Assembly: GCF_002499975.2 (NCBI RefSeq)
Contig: NZ_CP052766.1
Location: 2,480,001-2,544,000, forward strand
From: Alteromonas pelagimontana
GTDB taxonomy: Bacteria; Pseudomonadota; Gammaproteobacteria; Enterobacterales; Alteromonadaceae
Reading direction: 5' to 3'
Length of the DNA: 64,000 nt
Shown: in pieces, positions 8,452-16,762 of the stretch
How the letters are laid out: each line of letters starts with the position of its first letter
Numbering within the stretch: position 1 is the stretch's first letter
The notes under the pieces: generated by a model
What the model was told of the DNA's origin: nothing
Databases searched by the model: none
The model's input: the letters and a program-made list of their open reading frames with translations, nothing else
Position numbers and translations under genes: made by a program

Positions 8452-11097
8452 ATGAAAACACCGTTAAAAATTTTAAGTAAATCGGTCATGGCCGCTTTAC
8501 TGACTACAACTCCATTATTGGCAATGGCACAAGAAAGTACAGAACAAGAGCCAGCCAAAGATGATATTGAAGTTATTGCCGTTAAAGGAACCTTTAGCAG
8601 CAATCTGATTAAAGCTTTGGATGAAAAGCGTTTCAACGAGAACGTTGTTGATGTGGTGCTTGCTGAAGATATCGGTAAATTTCCCGATTTAACCACATCC
8701 GATGCTTTGCAGCGTATACCTGGTGTTCAGGTGGCGCGCGGTGCCGGGGAAACAAACGGTGTGGTGATACGCGGGTTACCCAATGTGACGACGACTATTG
8801 AAGGTCGCAGCATTTTTTCAACGACAAGCAGAGGCTTTGCATTTCAGGATTTGCCTGCTGAAGCGCTTGCCGGCGTAGAAGTTTATAAATCCCGTAGTGC
8901 CGAACAGGTTGCTGGTGGCATTGCAGGACTGGTTAATATTAAGCTACGTAATCCTTTTGACTTTGAAGGTTTTAAAGGTGCGGTAAGTGGACGAATTACC
9001 GATGATCAATATGCCGAAGATAAAGATAAAGTTGTCAGTGGCTTATTGAGCGACCGCTGGAAAGTTAACGGCCAGGAGTTTGGTGCGCTGGTGAACGTGT
9101 CTTATATGGAAGATAACTTCCAGCAAACCAATTCGTTCACGGCGGAAACCTTGGCCACAGATAACACACCAACTGGCGAGACCATTGGCGTACCGCTTTC
9201 AGTGGGACTTACCAGTGACAAAGGTCAGCGGGAGCGGATGCAGGCAAATGTGGCATTGCAATGGCGCCCGAACGATACCACAGAAGTTTATCTCGATTCC
9301 TTGTATGCAGGGCTTGATCATCAACAGCATACGATCTTTGGTATCGGCTTTGTAAACGGCAACCAGATTACCGACTACACCTTCGCGCCTAATAACGATT
9401 TATGTACCGATATCGGTGCCGCCGATCCTGTTTGTTATACCGCCAGTGGTGTAGCAAACAATTCCCAATTCCTTGCGGGAACCCATGCAATTACCTCAGA
9501 TGTAGACATTTCGCAAACTGCCCTGGGCGTCAAGTGGGACAATCAGCAAAACCTGAAAATTAAGTCTGAACTGGTTTATACCGACACTCAGCGAGATTTT
9601 GAAAACTTCATTCAGGATTGGCATTTTTATGGTGTAGATGTCGCCTATCAGACCAATGATGACCGTCATAGCAATTTCGAAATTGTAGGCGGTGGTACGC
9701 AGGATCCTGCTAACTTTGTTTCTGGTGGATTATTTCAGCCGTGGGATTCGACCACCGGTGAAGAAACGGCCTTTACCATTGACGCGGAATATGAGCTTGA
9801 AGCTGGAATTATTACTAAGATCACCGGCGGAATACGGTACGCGACCCATGATGCGGATCAAATTGCTACCGATTCTGTCACCAACGACGGACCAGGGCCG
9901 AATAATCCTGCTGAGGCTTTCGGGCCTGATTATCTGACGCCGGTAGATATGGGCGGTGCTACTTACTTAAATCTGCCTGGATTTGTAGCAGCAGATTATG
10001 AATATATGCTTGATCACAAACCCGAAATTCGCGATGTCTACGGCCTTAGCACAGAACGTCCGGCCATGGATCCAACCCGTTCTTTTTATGCCAAAGAAGA
10101 TATTACCGCAGGTTATGTGCAAGCCAGTTACGATACCGAGGTCGCGGGCTATCGGGTGGATGGACGCGTAGGTGTCCGGGTTAGTCAGGTCGATCGTGAT
10201 ATGCGTTCTTACGGCACTGTCGATGGCGTTGTCACAGAATATAACGAAGGCGCATCAAAAACCGATGTTTTGCCCAATGCAAACGCAAATATTCATTTTA
10301 CCGATGACGTAGTATTGCGAGCTGCTGTATCAAAAACGGTATCGCGGCCAGCCTTTGGCGATCTGAACCCCAACCTCAGTTATACACCTCCCGCGCCAGG
10401 AACGCCGGTAGGTTACGGCGGTGGCGGTAACCCGGATCTCGACCCGATTGAATCGACCAGTTACGATTTGAGTCTGGAATATTATCCAGAAGATGGTGGT
10501 ATCGTTTCCGGTGCAATTTTCTACCGGGATATCAGCGGCTATATTTCAACCTTATCCACAGAAGAAATTATTGACGGGCAAACCTACTACATTAGCCGCC
10601 CGTACAGTTCTGGTGAAGGTTACTTGCAAGGTGTTGAGCTGTCTTACACCAAGTTCTTTAAAGAACTGCCGGCACCGTTTGATGGCTTAGGTGTGCAGCT
10701 GAACTACACTTATATCGATGGTGAAACCACTGTACCTGACGGGGCTGGCGGAGAGTTTAAATCTGACCTTTCGCAAGTGTCGAAGAATAACGGTAATGCC
10801 GTACTGATTTATGAATCAGGCGATCTGTTTGCGCGAGTGGCTTATAACTACCGCGGCGAGTACATCGAAACCTTCTCCGCTGCGGGTATTCAAGAGCCGG
10901 GTACCAGTGTAGTACGTGCCACAGGACGGGTAGATGCCTCTATCGGGTATAACGTGACAGAAGATCTTACCATTACGTTGGACGGCACCAACCTGAATAA
11001 TGAGAAGTTCTATAACTATTGGGGCATGTCAGACCGCTCTCGCGACAGACGTGATCCAGGCCGTACTGTTTCAGTGGGCGTGAGCTACCAGTTTTAG
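8452..11097 (+). CDS. TonB-dependent outer-membrane receptor, oligosaccharide type
   Basis: An 881-residue outer-membrane transporter. The ATG at 8452 with GGAGAG at 8443-8448 gives a clean signal peptide ending AMA-QE; the in-frame GTG at 8416 would add a spurious extension. After a TonB-box-like IEVIAVKG comes the plug domain (DALQRIPGVQVARGAG, VVIRGLPN, EVYKSRSAEQVAGGIAGLVNI) and then a beta-barrel ending in aromatic VSYQF, as OmpA/BamA-inserted proteins do. The plug resembles the TIGR01782 receptor class found in polysaccharide-utilising Alteromonadales and Xanthomonadales. It probably takes up galactose/arabinose oligosaccharides. Four operator-like sites precede it, and two secreted enzymes follow in the same direction. 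Confidence 0.9.
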   Translation: MKTPLKILSKSVMAALLTTTPLLAMAQESTEQEPAKDDIEVIAVKGTFSSNLIKALDEKRFNENVVDVVLAEDIGKFPDLTTSDALQRIPGVQVARGAGETNGVVIRGLPNVTTTIEGRSIFSTTSRGFAFQDLPAEALAGVEVYKSRSAEQVAGGIAGLVNIKLRNPFDFEGFKGAVSGRITDDQYAEDKDKVVSGLLSDRWKVNGQEFGALVNVSYMEDNFQQTNSFTAETLATDNTPTGETIGVPLSVGLTSDKGQRERMQANVALQWRPNDTTEVYLDSLYAGLDHQQHTIFGIGFVNGNQITDYTFAPNNDLCTDIGAADPVCYTASGVANNSQFLAGTHAITSDVDISQTALGVKWDNQQNLKIKSELVYTDTQRDFENFIQDWHFYGVDVAYQTNDDRHSNFEIVGGGTQDPANFVSGGLFQPWDSTTGEETAFTIDAEYELEAGIITKITGGIRYATHDADQIATDSVTNDGPGPNNPAEAFGPDYLTPVDMGGATYLNLPGFVAADYEYMLDHKPEIRDVYGLSTERPAMDPTRSFYAKEDITAGYVQASYDTEVAGYRVDGRVGVRVSQVDRDMRSYGTVDGVVTEYNEGASKTDVLPNANANIHFTDDVVLRAAVSKTVSRPAFGDLNPNLSYTPPAPGTPVGYGGGGNPDLDPIESTSYDLSLEYYPEDGGIVSGAIFYRDISGYISTLSTEEIIDGQTYYISRPYSSGEGYLQGVELSYTKFFKELPAPFDGLGVQLNYTYIDGETTVPDGAGGEFKSDLSQVSKNNGNAVLIYESGDLFARVAYNYRGEYIETFSAAGIQEPGTSVVRATGRVDASIGYNVTEDLTITLDGTNLNNEKFYNYWGMSDRSRDRRDPGRTVSVGVSYQF

Positions 11098-11104
11098 TAT
11101 CTCT

Positions 11105-11128
11105 AGGGGAGGGCAAATGCCTTCCCCT
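11105..11128 (+). terminator. Hairpin after the receptor gene, weak terminator or processing site
   Basis: A 10-bp stem with one mismatch (11105-11114 with 11119-11128, GGGG.. to ..CCCC) and a 4-base loop, eight bases after the receptor stop. The following bases are only mildly T-rich, so it may attenuate or stabilise the receptor mRNA rather than end transcription. Confidence 0.5.
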
Positions 11129-11172
11129 ACTTCATATATTTACACAGTTTAGTTGACGAAAAAGGACAAATA

Positions 11173-13179
11173 ATGCGGATGACACCCTTTGCCATAGGTA
11201 CGGTATGCAGTCTGGTTTCCTGCTGGGGACTGGCGCAACCTTTGGACATGATGACATCGCTGTATTTGAAAACAGCAGGTAACCCGGCGCAGCATTATGA
11301 CCTGAAGTGGCAAGCAGATGGCGAGCAGAAATGGCAGCTGCTTGGGCCTCAGGATATTAAGATGCGAGTCAGCGTTAAGCAGGAAGATGATGATTTCACC
11401 TTTACGCTTACCGCAGAAGAAACCGTAAACTTTAATCTGCAAACGGTGCTTCCTACTGAATTTTCCTATGCCAACAGCGAATTCCTGTTGCCCGGCCTTT
11501 GGTATAAAAAGAATAATCGTTCCTCAGAAGGCGCACCTACTGCCGAGGAAAGCACAGACTGGAGCGTGCGGGAAGACAGACTCAGCATTCCGATGACCAG
11601 CGTGTTTGATACTAAATCAGGTAAGTCGTTAACCGTTTTGCGGATGGACGATCACCAAAAAGACGCACCTGCATTACCCGGTGAGGGCGAAATGATCCTC
11701 TCTGGTTCTTCTGATCTGGGAAGCGTTGGGTTCGGTGAAAAACAGGGCGAAACGTATCTTAGCTTTGGCTATCCGTATCTTGAAGCGCCTTACACTTATA
11801 AGCGCAAGCTGACACTGGCTCCACAGTCACAGGCGTTTGCTACGTTAAAAGAAGGCGAATCAATCAGCCTGCATTACGAAATTCGTGAAGGCGAAGCCAA
11901 GCAGTTTTCTGGTTTCGTTGAAAACACCTGGAAGTATGCCTTTGATACTCTCGCCCCTGCACCGTTGGAGCCGGAACTTTCCACCGCTGAAGTCAAAGAC
12001 GTGCTGTCACAGTTTTATCTACAGAGTTACGTCGGCGATTATGAATTAAAGGGCTTTTCAGGGCAGCATATTACTACCGCCGATGCAGAAGTGCGACCAA
12101 TTCTGGAAGTTGGGTTTATTGGTCGAGTACTACTGAACGCGTTTAACGCGCTGGAATACGGCAAAGATAACGGCAACCCTGAACTAGTAAAAATGGGCAA
12201 GGCGGTCTTCGACAGCTATGAAGAAAACGGCTTTAACCCTCAGGGCTTTCTGCGTGAAGATGTTAACTTTGAAGATAATACCGAAACCGACACCTATTCG
12301 ATTCGTCGTCAGTCGGAAGGCGTATATGCGACGTTGCTGTATCTAAACTACGAAAAGGCACAAGGTCGTAAACATCCGAAATGGGAAAAGGAAATTAAGC
12401 GTCTGCTTAAAAATATGTTGGCATTACAAACTTCCACTGGTGGTTTCCCCCGTAAGTTCGACGCCAACATGAACGTTAAAGATGAATCTGAAGGCAGCAG
12501 TGCTTCAGCGGTGTTGGCGCTAGTGCTTGCTTACAAATACTTTGATAACAACAGTTATTTGGCGGCAGCAGAAAAAGCAGGTAAGTTTTTAGAAAACGAA
12601 ATTGTTAAGCAGTCAGATTATTTCTCGTCAACGCTGGACGCTAACAGCGTAGACAAAGAAGCTGCTTTTTATACCGCAACTGCGTTTTATTACCTGGCGC
12701 TGGTAACTGAAGGCGAAAAGCATGAGCAATATACCGATCTTGCGTTAAAAGCTAACTACTTTGTGGTGTCCTGGTATTACCTTTGGGATGTACCTTTTGC
12801 CAAAGGCATGATGCTGGGTGATGTGGATTTCAAAACTCGCGGCTGGGGGAATGTTTCGGTTGAAAACAACCATGTAGACGTGTTTATTTTCGGCTATCTT
12901 GACGTACTGCGCTGGCTTGCGCAAGAGCGCAACGATCCTCGTCTCCAGAAATTTGCCGAGGTTATCGAATCGTCGATGAAAAGCCAGTTGCTGCCACGGC
13001 CCAATCATATGGTCAACATCGGTAAGGTGGGTTATCACCCGGAAGTGGTTCAACACACCAACTGGGATTATGGCCATTTTGGCAAAGGCTTCTATAACGA
13101 TATTTTCGCGCCAGGTTGGGTGGTTGCGTCGTTATGGGAAATGTTGTCGGAAGATCGCGCCAGGAAAAATCTTAAGTAA
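11173..13179 (+). CDS. Secreted probable glycoside hydrolase or lyase, family unassigned
   Basis: A 668-residue periplasmic protein with signal peptide MRMTPFAIGTVCSLVSCWGLA before QP. I do not recognise a named family. Residues about 30-250 are beta-rich with an acidic, aromatic composition. Residues about 270-660 look like an alpha/alpha toroid of helical pairs with repeated aromatic and acidic segments (RQSEGVYATLLYLNYE, STGGFPRKFDANMN, DEAAFYTATAFYYLAL-like helices, WGNVSVENNHVDVFIFGYLD, HPEVVQHTNWDYGHFGKGFY), as in (alpha/alpha)6 glycosidases and uronate-acting enzymes. It follows a TonB receptor and precedes a GH43-GH2 fusion, so a role in trimming an arabinose-, galactose- or uronate-containing side chain is inferred. 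AAAGGA lies before the ATG. Confidence 0.6.
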   Translation: MRMTPFAIGTVCSLVSCWGLAQPLDMMTSLYLKTAGNPAQHYDLKWQADGEQKWQLLGPQDIKMRVSVKQEDDDFTFTLTAEETVNFNLQTVLPTEFSYANSEFLLPGLWYKKNNRSSEGAPTAEESTDWSVREDRLSIPMTSVFDTKSGKSLTVLRMDDHQKDAPALPGEGEMILSGSSDLGSVGFGEKQGETYLSFGYPYLEAPYTYKRKLTLAPQSQAFATLKEGESISLHYEIREGEAKQFSGFVENTWKYAFDTLAPAPLEPELSTAEVKDVLSQFYLQSYVGDYELKGFSGQHITTADAEVRPILEVGFIGRVLLNAFNALEYGKDNGNPELVKMGKAVFDSYEENGFNPQGFLREDVNFEDNTETDTYSIRRQSEGVYATLLYLNYEKAQGRKHPKWEKEIKRLLKNMLALQTSTGGFPRKFDANMNVKDESEGSSASAVLALVLAYKYFDNNSYLAAAEKAGKFLENEIVKQSDYFSSTLDANSVDKEAAFYTATAFYYLALVTEGEKHEQYTDLALKANYFVVSWYYLWDVPFAKGMMLGDVDFKTRGWGNVSVENNHVDVFIFGYLDVLRWLAQERNDPRLQKFAEVIESSMKSQLLPRPNHMVNIGKVGYHPEVVQHTNWDYGHFGKGFYNDIFAPGWVVASLWEMLSEDRARKNLK

Positions 13180-13254
13180 CTTGTCCCTTCAGGTCGCTGA
13201 CCCGTTCTCTGGCAGCGGCCTGCTTTTCCTATTTATCACAGTAAAGAATATTCT

Positions 13255-16044
13255 ATGCACGCAATGAAAAGAACGCTCTGGCTGTTTTTACTGCTGCTGT
13301 TGCCGCTAGGCAGCATTGCCAAAGACATCACCAATCCGGTCGCGCCCCACGGCAAAGATCCGTGGGTTATAAAAAAAGACGAGCAGTATTATTACGCTTA
13401 TTCTCAAGACGACAAAATCTGGATAAACAAAAGCCAAAGTCTGGTAGATGCAGTGCAGTATCAAGGCGCACCGGTGTGGTCGGCACAGCCGGGCACGAAC
13501 TATGCGAAAGAACTTTGGGCCCCTGAGCTGTTTTATCTGCAAGGCAGCTGGTATATCTACTTTGCTGCTGACGATGGCGATAATGTTAATCATCGTATGT
13601 ACGTACTCAAATCGGACACGGCTGATCCTCAGGGCAGCTACAGCCTAATAGGTAAAGTGGCGGCGCCAGCCAACAAATGGGCTATCGACGGCACGGTTTT
13701 ACAGTACAAAGATAAACTCTACTTTATTTGGTCAGGCTGGGAAGGCGATACCAATGTGCAGCAAAATTTGTATATTGCGCAAATGTCTGACCCCACCACG
13801 ATCAGTAGCAAACGTGTGCTGATCTCTGAACCGGAATTTGAATGGGAAACCCACGGCAACCCTTTAGTCAATGAAGGGCCGCAAGTGCTGAAAAATCCGG
13901 ACGGCAACGTATTTATTATCTATTCTGCCAGTGGCAGCTGGACAGATCACTACGCCCTGGGGCAGCTTCGCCTTACTGGCGACGACCCGCTTAATGCTGC
14001 CGCCTGGAAAAAGCATCCTGAGCCGGTATTTAGCAGTACAGATGAAGTTTTTAGCCCGGGTCACGCGTCTTTTACTACGTCGCCTGATGGCATTGAAAAT
14101 TGGATTGTCTATCACACCGCCCGCTTTAAAGGTGCAGGCTGGGATCGCGATGTCAATATTAAACCTTTCACCTGGCATAAAGATGGTTCACCTAACTTTG
14201 GCGAACCGCTAGACAAAGGCGAAAGCATCAGTGCGCCTTCAGGTACAGACGCACTGAATAATGATACTGCCCTTATGACCGAGTGGGGAGAAGCCGTGAC
14301 GCCAGAAAACGCGTGGCAGGAATACCCGCGCCCGCAACTGCAACGTGAACAATGGCAAAACTTAAATGGTAGCTGGAGCTACGCCGTGGTGCCAAGACAC
14401 CATGGGCAGCCAGAGCAATGGCAGGGAAATATTCTTGTGCCTTTTGCGATCGAGAGTCCACTTTCCGGCATCGGGCGTCGCTTGGGCACTACCGATGCGC
14501 TGTGGTATCAGCGGACTTTTGCAGTGAAAGCGGTAAAAAGCCACAGCTTACTACACTTTGAAGCGGTAGATTATGCCTGTAAGGTCTGGCTTAACGACCA
14601 GTTTGTGGGTAGCCATCAAGGTGGTAATCTGCCTTTTAGTCTCGACGTCAGCGAAGCCATAATGCAGGGTGATAATGTGCTCACCGTGCGGGTGATTGAT
14701 GACACTGATTCCCCGGACCGCTACCAACTGCGGGGAAAACAAACCCGCAATAATGAAGGGATCTGGTATACACCTGTCTCAGGAATCTGGCAGACAGTGT
14801 GGTTGGAACAGCTAAATGAAAACTACATTGACGATGTGGCAATTACAGCAAATCATGAAGGGGATTTGCATATCGCGAGTCGGTTTAACCAAGCCGACGA
14901 CAATCTTAGTATTAGCGCTACGGTTTCATTAAATGGTAAGGAAATAGCGCGTACTCGTTCTCAGCAACCGGTTTTCTCGATGAAAATTGACGATGTTAAG
15001 CCGTGGTCGCCAGCTTCACCAACTCTTTACGACATCACACTGCAACTGAAGCACAAAGGCAAGGTAGTCGACCAAGTCAAATCCTATACCGGCTTTAGAA
15101 CGGTTGGTCAGCAAAAAGATGAAAATGGCAATCTGCAATTTATGTTAAACGGTAAACCGATTTTTCACTGGGGGCCACTGGATCAAGGTTGGTGGCCGGA
15201 TGGACTATTAACACCGCCTAGTGATGCCGCGATGGTGTCGGACATTAAATTTCTTAAAGACGCGGGCTTTAATATGATCCGCAAGCATAAGAAGGTAGAA
15301 AATCGCCGCTACTATTATCATACGGATCGGCTGGGTATGCTGGTGTGGCAAGATCATGTCTCCGGCGGAGTCGATAGCGACGGTAATAAGTCTGAATGGC
15401 CGGTGTGGCATCAGTCTTCCCAAACCTATCCTGATCGCACCAAAGGGGACGTGGAAGCCGACTGGCCAACCTGGGCTCATGCGCAATTTATGCTTGAATT
15501 GGAAACCATGATGGACACGCTGTACAACCATCCGAGCATTGTTGTGTGGACAGCTTTTAACGAGCGTTGGGGCCAGCATCAAACCGAAGAAGTGGGCAAA
15601 TTTGTGATGGAGTACGACCCAACCCGATATTTAAATATCGCCAGTGGCGGTAACTTTTTTCCTATCGGCGACATTGCCGATGCGCATCATTATCCGGAGC
15701 CCAAGTTTCTCTTTGACGATCCTATATTTGACGGCTATGTGAAAGTTGTGGGTGAATTCGGCGGCCATGGTTGGGTAGTAGAGGGGCACGAATGGGCACC
15801 CAAGCGTAAGAAAATGATTTATGGCAACATGCCTGAGTCAATTGAAGCTTGGCGGAAGCGCTATGAAAACTCCATCAACAACTTGGGCAAGCTTAAAAAG
15901 CAAGGAGTGTCGGCTGGGGTTTATACGCAAACCTCCGACGTAGAAACAGAAGTGAACGGAATTTTGACCTACGACAGAAAAGTAGAAAAAATGTCTGCGA
16001 AAAAGCTTCGTGAACTGCATCAGGCCGCGGGGCTTATAGACTAG
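13255..16044 (+). CDS. Secreted GH43-GH2 fusion glycosidase
   Basis: A 929-residue secreted protein joining two catalytic modules. After a signal peptide (hydrophobic LWLFLLLLLPLG, cleavage near SIA-KD), residues about 25-330 are a GH43 five-bladed propeller with base Asp35 (HGKDPWV), pKa modulator Asp145 (AIDGTV) and acid Glu207 (NEGPQVL). Residues about 345-925 are a GH2 enzyme: jelly-roll sugar-binding domain (WQNLNGSWSYAV, DALWYQRTF), immunoglobulin-like domain, then a TIM barrel with acid/base Glu770 (TAFNERWG) and nucleophile Glu834 (VVGEFGGHG). All catalytic residues are present in both halves. GH43 members act mainly on alpha-L-arabinofuranosides or beta-xylosides, GH2 on beta-galactosides, mannosides or glucuronides. 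Context suggests arabinogalactan side chains. ATG at 13255 or 13264. Confidence 0.88.
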   Translation: MHAMKRTLWLFLLLLLPLGSIAKDITNPVAPHGKDPWVIKKDEQYYYAYSQDDKIWINKSQSLVDAVQYQGAPVWSAQPGTNYAKELWAPELFYLQGSWYIYFAADDGDNVNHRMYVLKSDTADPQGSYSLIGKVAAPANKWAIDGTVLQYKDKLYFIWSGWEGDTNVQQNLYIAQMSDPTTISSKRVLISEPEFEWETHGNPLVNEGPQVLKNPDGNVFIIYSASGSWTDHYALGQLRLTGDDPLNAAAWKKHPEPVFSSTDEVFSPGHASFTTSPDGIENWIVYHTARFKGAGWDRDVNIKPFTWHKDGSPNFGEPLDKGESISAPSGTDALNNDTALMTEWGEAVTPENAWQEYPRPQLQREQWQNLNGSWSYAVVPRHHGQPEQWQGNILVPFAIESPLSGIGRRLGTTDALWYQRTFAVKAVKSHSLLHFEAVDYACKVWLNDQFVGSHQGGNLPFSLDVSEAIMQGDNVLTVRVIDDTDSPDRYQLRGKQTRNNEGIWYTPVSGIWQTVWLEQLNENYIDDVAITANHEGDLHIASRFNQADDNLSISATVSLNGKEIARTRSQQPVFSMKIDDVKPWSPASPTLYDITLQLKHKGKVVDQVKSYTGFRTVGQQKDENGNLQFMLNGKPIFHWGPLDQGWWPDGLLTPPSDAAMVSDIKFLKDAGFNMIRKHKKVENRRYYYHTDRLGMLVWQDHVSGGVDSDGNKSEWPVWHQSSQTYPDRTKGDVEADWPTWAHAQFMLELETMMDTLYNHPSIVVWTAFNERWGQHQTEEVGKFVMEYDPTRYLNIASGGNFFPIGDIADAHHYPEPKFLFDDPIFDGYVKVVGEFGGHGWVVEGHEWAPKRKKMIYGNMPESIEAWRKRYENSINNLGKLKKQGVSAGVYTQTSDVETEVNGILTYDRKVEKMSAKKLRELHQAAGLID

Positions 16045-16050
16045 GGTTAC

Positions 16051-16070
16051 GGCTGGAAAATTTTCCAGCC
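16051..16070. terminator. Palindromic hairpin after the GH43-GH2 gene
   Basis: A perfect 20-base palindrome, ggctggaaaa followed by its reverse complement, seven bases past the stop codon. There is no long T-run, so termination efficiency is uncertain. Confidence 0.45.
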
Positions 16071-16208
16071 AATAAAGACTGGATGGGCAGGTCCAGCACT
16101 ATCGCATCTGCTTAAGCGCCCGTCACTCCTGTTTCTGCTGCAGAGAGTTTTGCTAGTGCTTTTTGCGCCACGATTACTTTCCCCCCATTTCTGCGTTGCA
16201 TTATTTTA

Positions 16209-16299
16209 AAAGGCCCAGGCGAAAGGCCCAGCCGAAAGGCCCAAGCGATAAGCCCAGGCGAAAGGCCCAAGCGATAAGCCCAGCCGACAGGCCCAAGGC
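16209..16299. repeat. 13-bp tandem repeat, seven copies
   Basis: Seven consecutive 13-base units start at 16209, 16222, 16235, 16248, 16261, 16274 and 16287, with consensus AAAGGCCCARSCG. Units 4 and 6 share the variant ATAAGCCC. The period is not a multiple of three and the block lies in the 718-bp gap between the GH43-GH2 gene and the second receptor, so it is non-coding. Apart from this block, the hairpin at 16051 and the operator at 16652, the gap is AT-rich and holds no gene I can support. Confidence 0.85.
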
Positions 16300-16651
16300 A
16301 TTCCTTCAACAATGGATCTTGAACTGAAAGCCCTGCGTTCTCTTATCTGTGCACTTATCTATGCAAAACGCTATCAATCTCAATCTTCCGCTTTTGCATG
16401 ATAAAAATATTGTCTTATTTTTATTACATCGCATTTACAAATATAAGACCTTCTCCTATAACTAAAATAACGTCAAAGAGATAACGTTTAATCTTTTGTG
16501 ACCAAAACAATAAAAACTTATAGAAGATCTTTAGCTCTTCTAACTTGATTCTAAATCAAAGAATTAACTTTCAATTCATTCGATATCTATCACCTTTTGA
16601 TAGCAAAGGTTCCTTATTTTTAGCACTGGGAGCTTTTTTTCGTCGGAAAGG

Positions 16652-16665
16652 GTTAAGCGTTTACC
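16652..16665. promoter_or_regulatory. Putative GalR-like operator, second receptor promoter
   Basis: The sequence gttaagcgtttacc matches the regulon palindrome with an intact right half. It is 98 bp upstream of the GTG start, close to the distance seen at galM and the first receptor. A weaker half-site, ataacgttta, lies at 16481-16490. Confidence 0.6.
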
Positions 16666-16762
16666 TTGTCTTCTGCCAATTTTTTATCTTCTTAAAGGCA
16701 GGCGAAGTGAGGTACCGAAGCCAAAAATTTGTAAAACACTCAATACGACTGGAGAAAGTACT

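Noticed and set aside
13306..15582. Several minus-strand ORFs of 60-124 codons inside the GH43-GH2 gene
   Set aside because: They are antisense to conserved catalytic domains and show no family features.
16209..16299. CRISPR array
   Set aside because: Units are 13 bp and directly contiguous without unique spacers; no cas genes are nearby.
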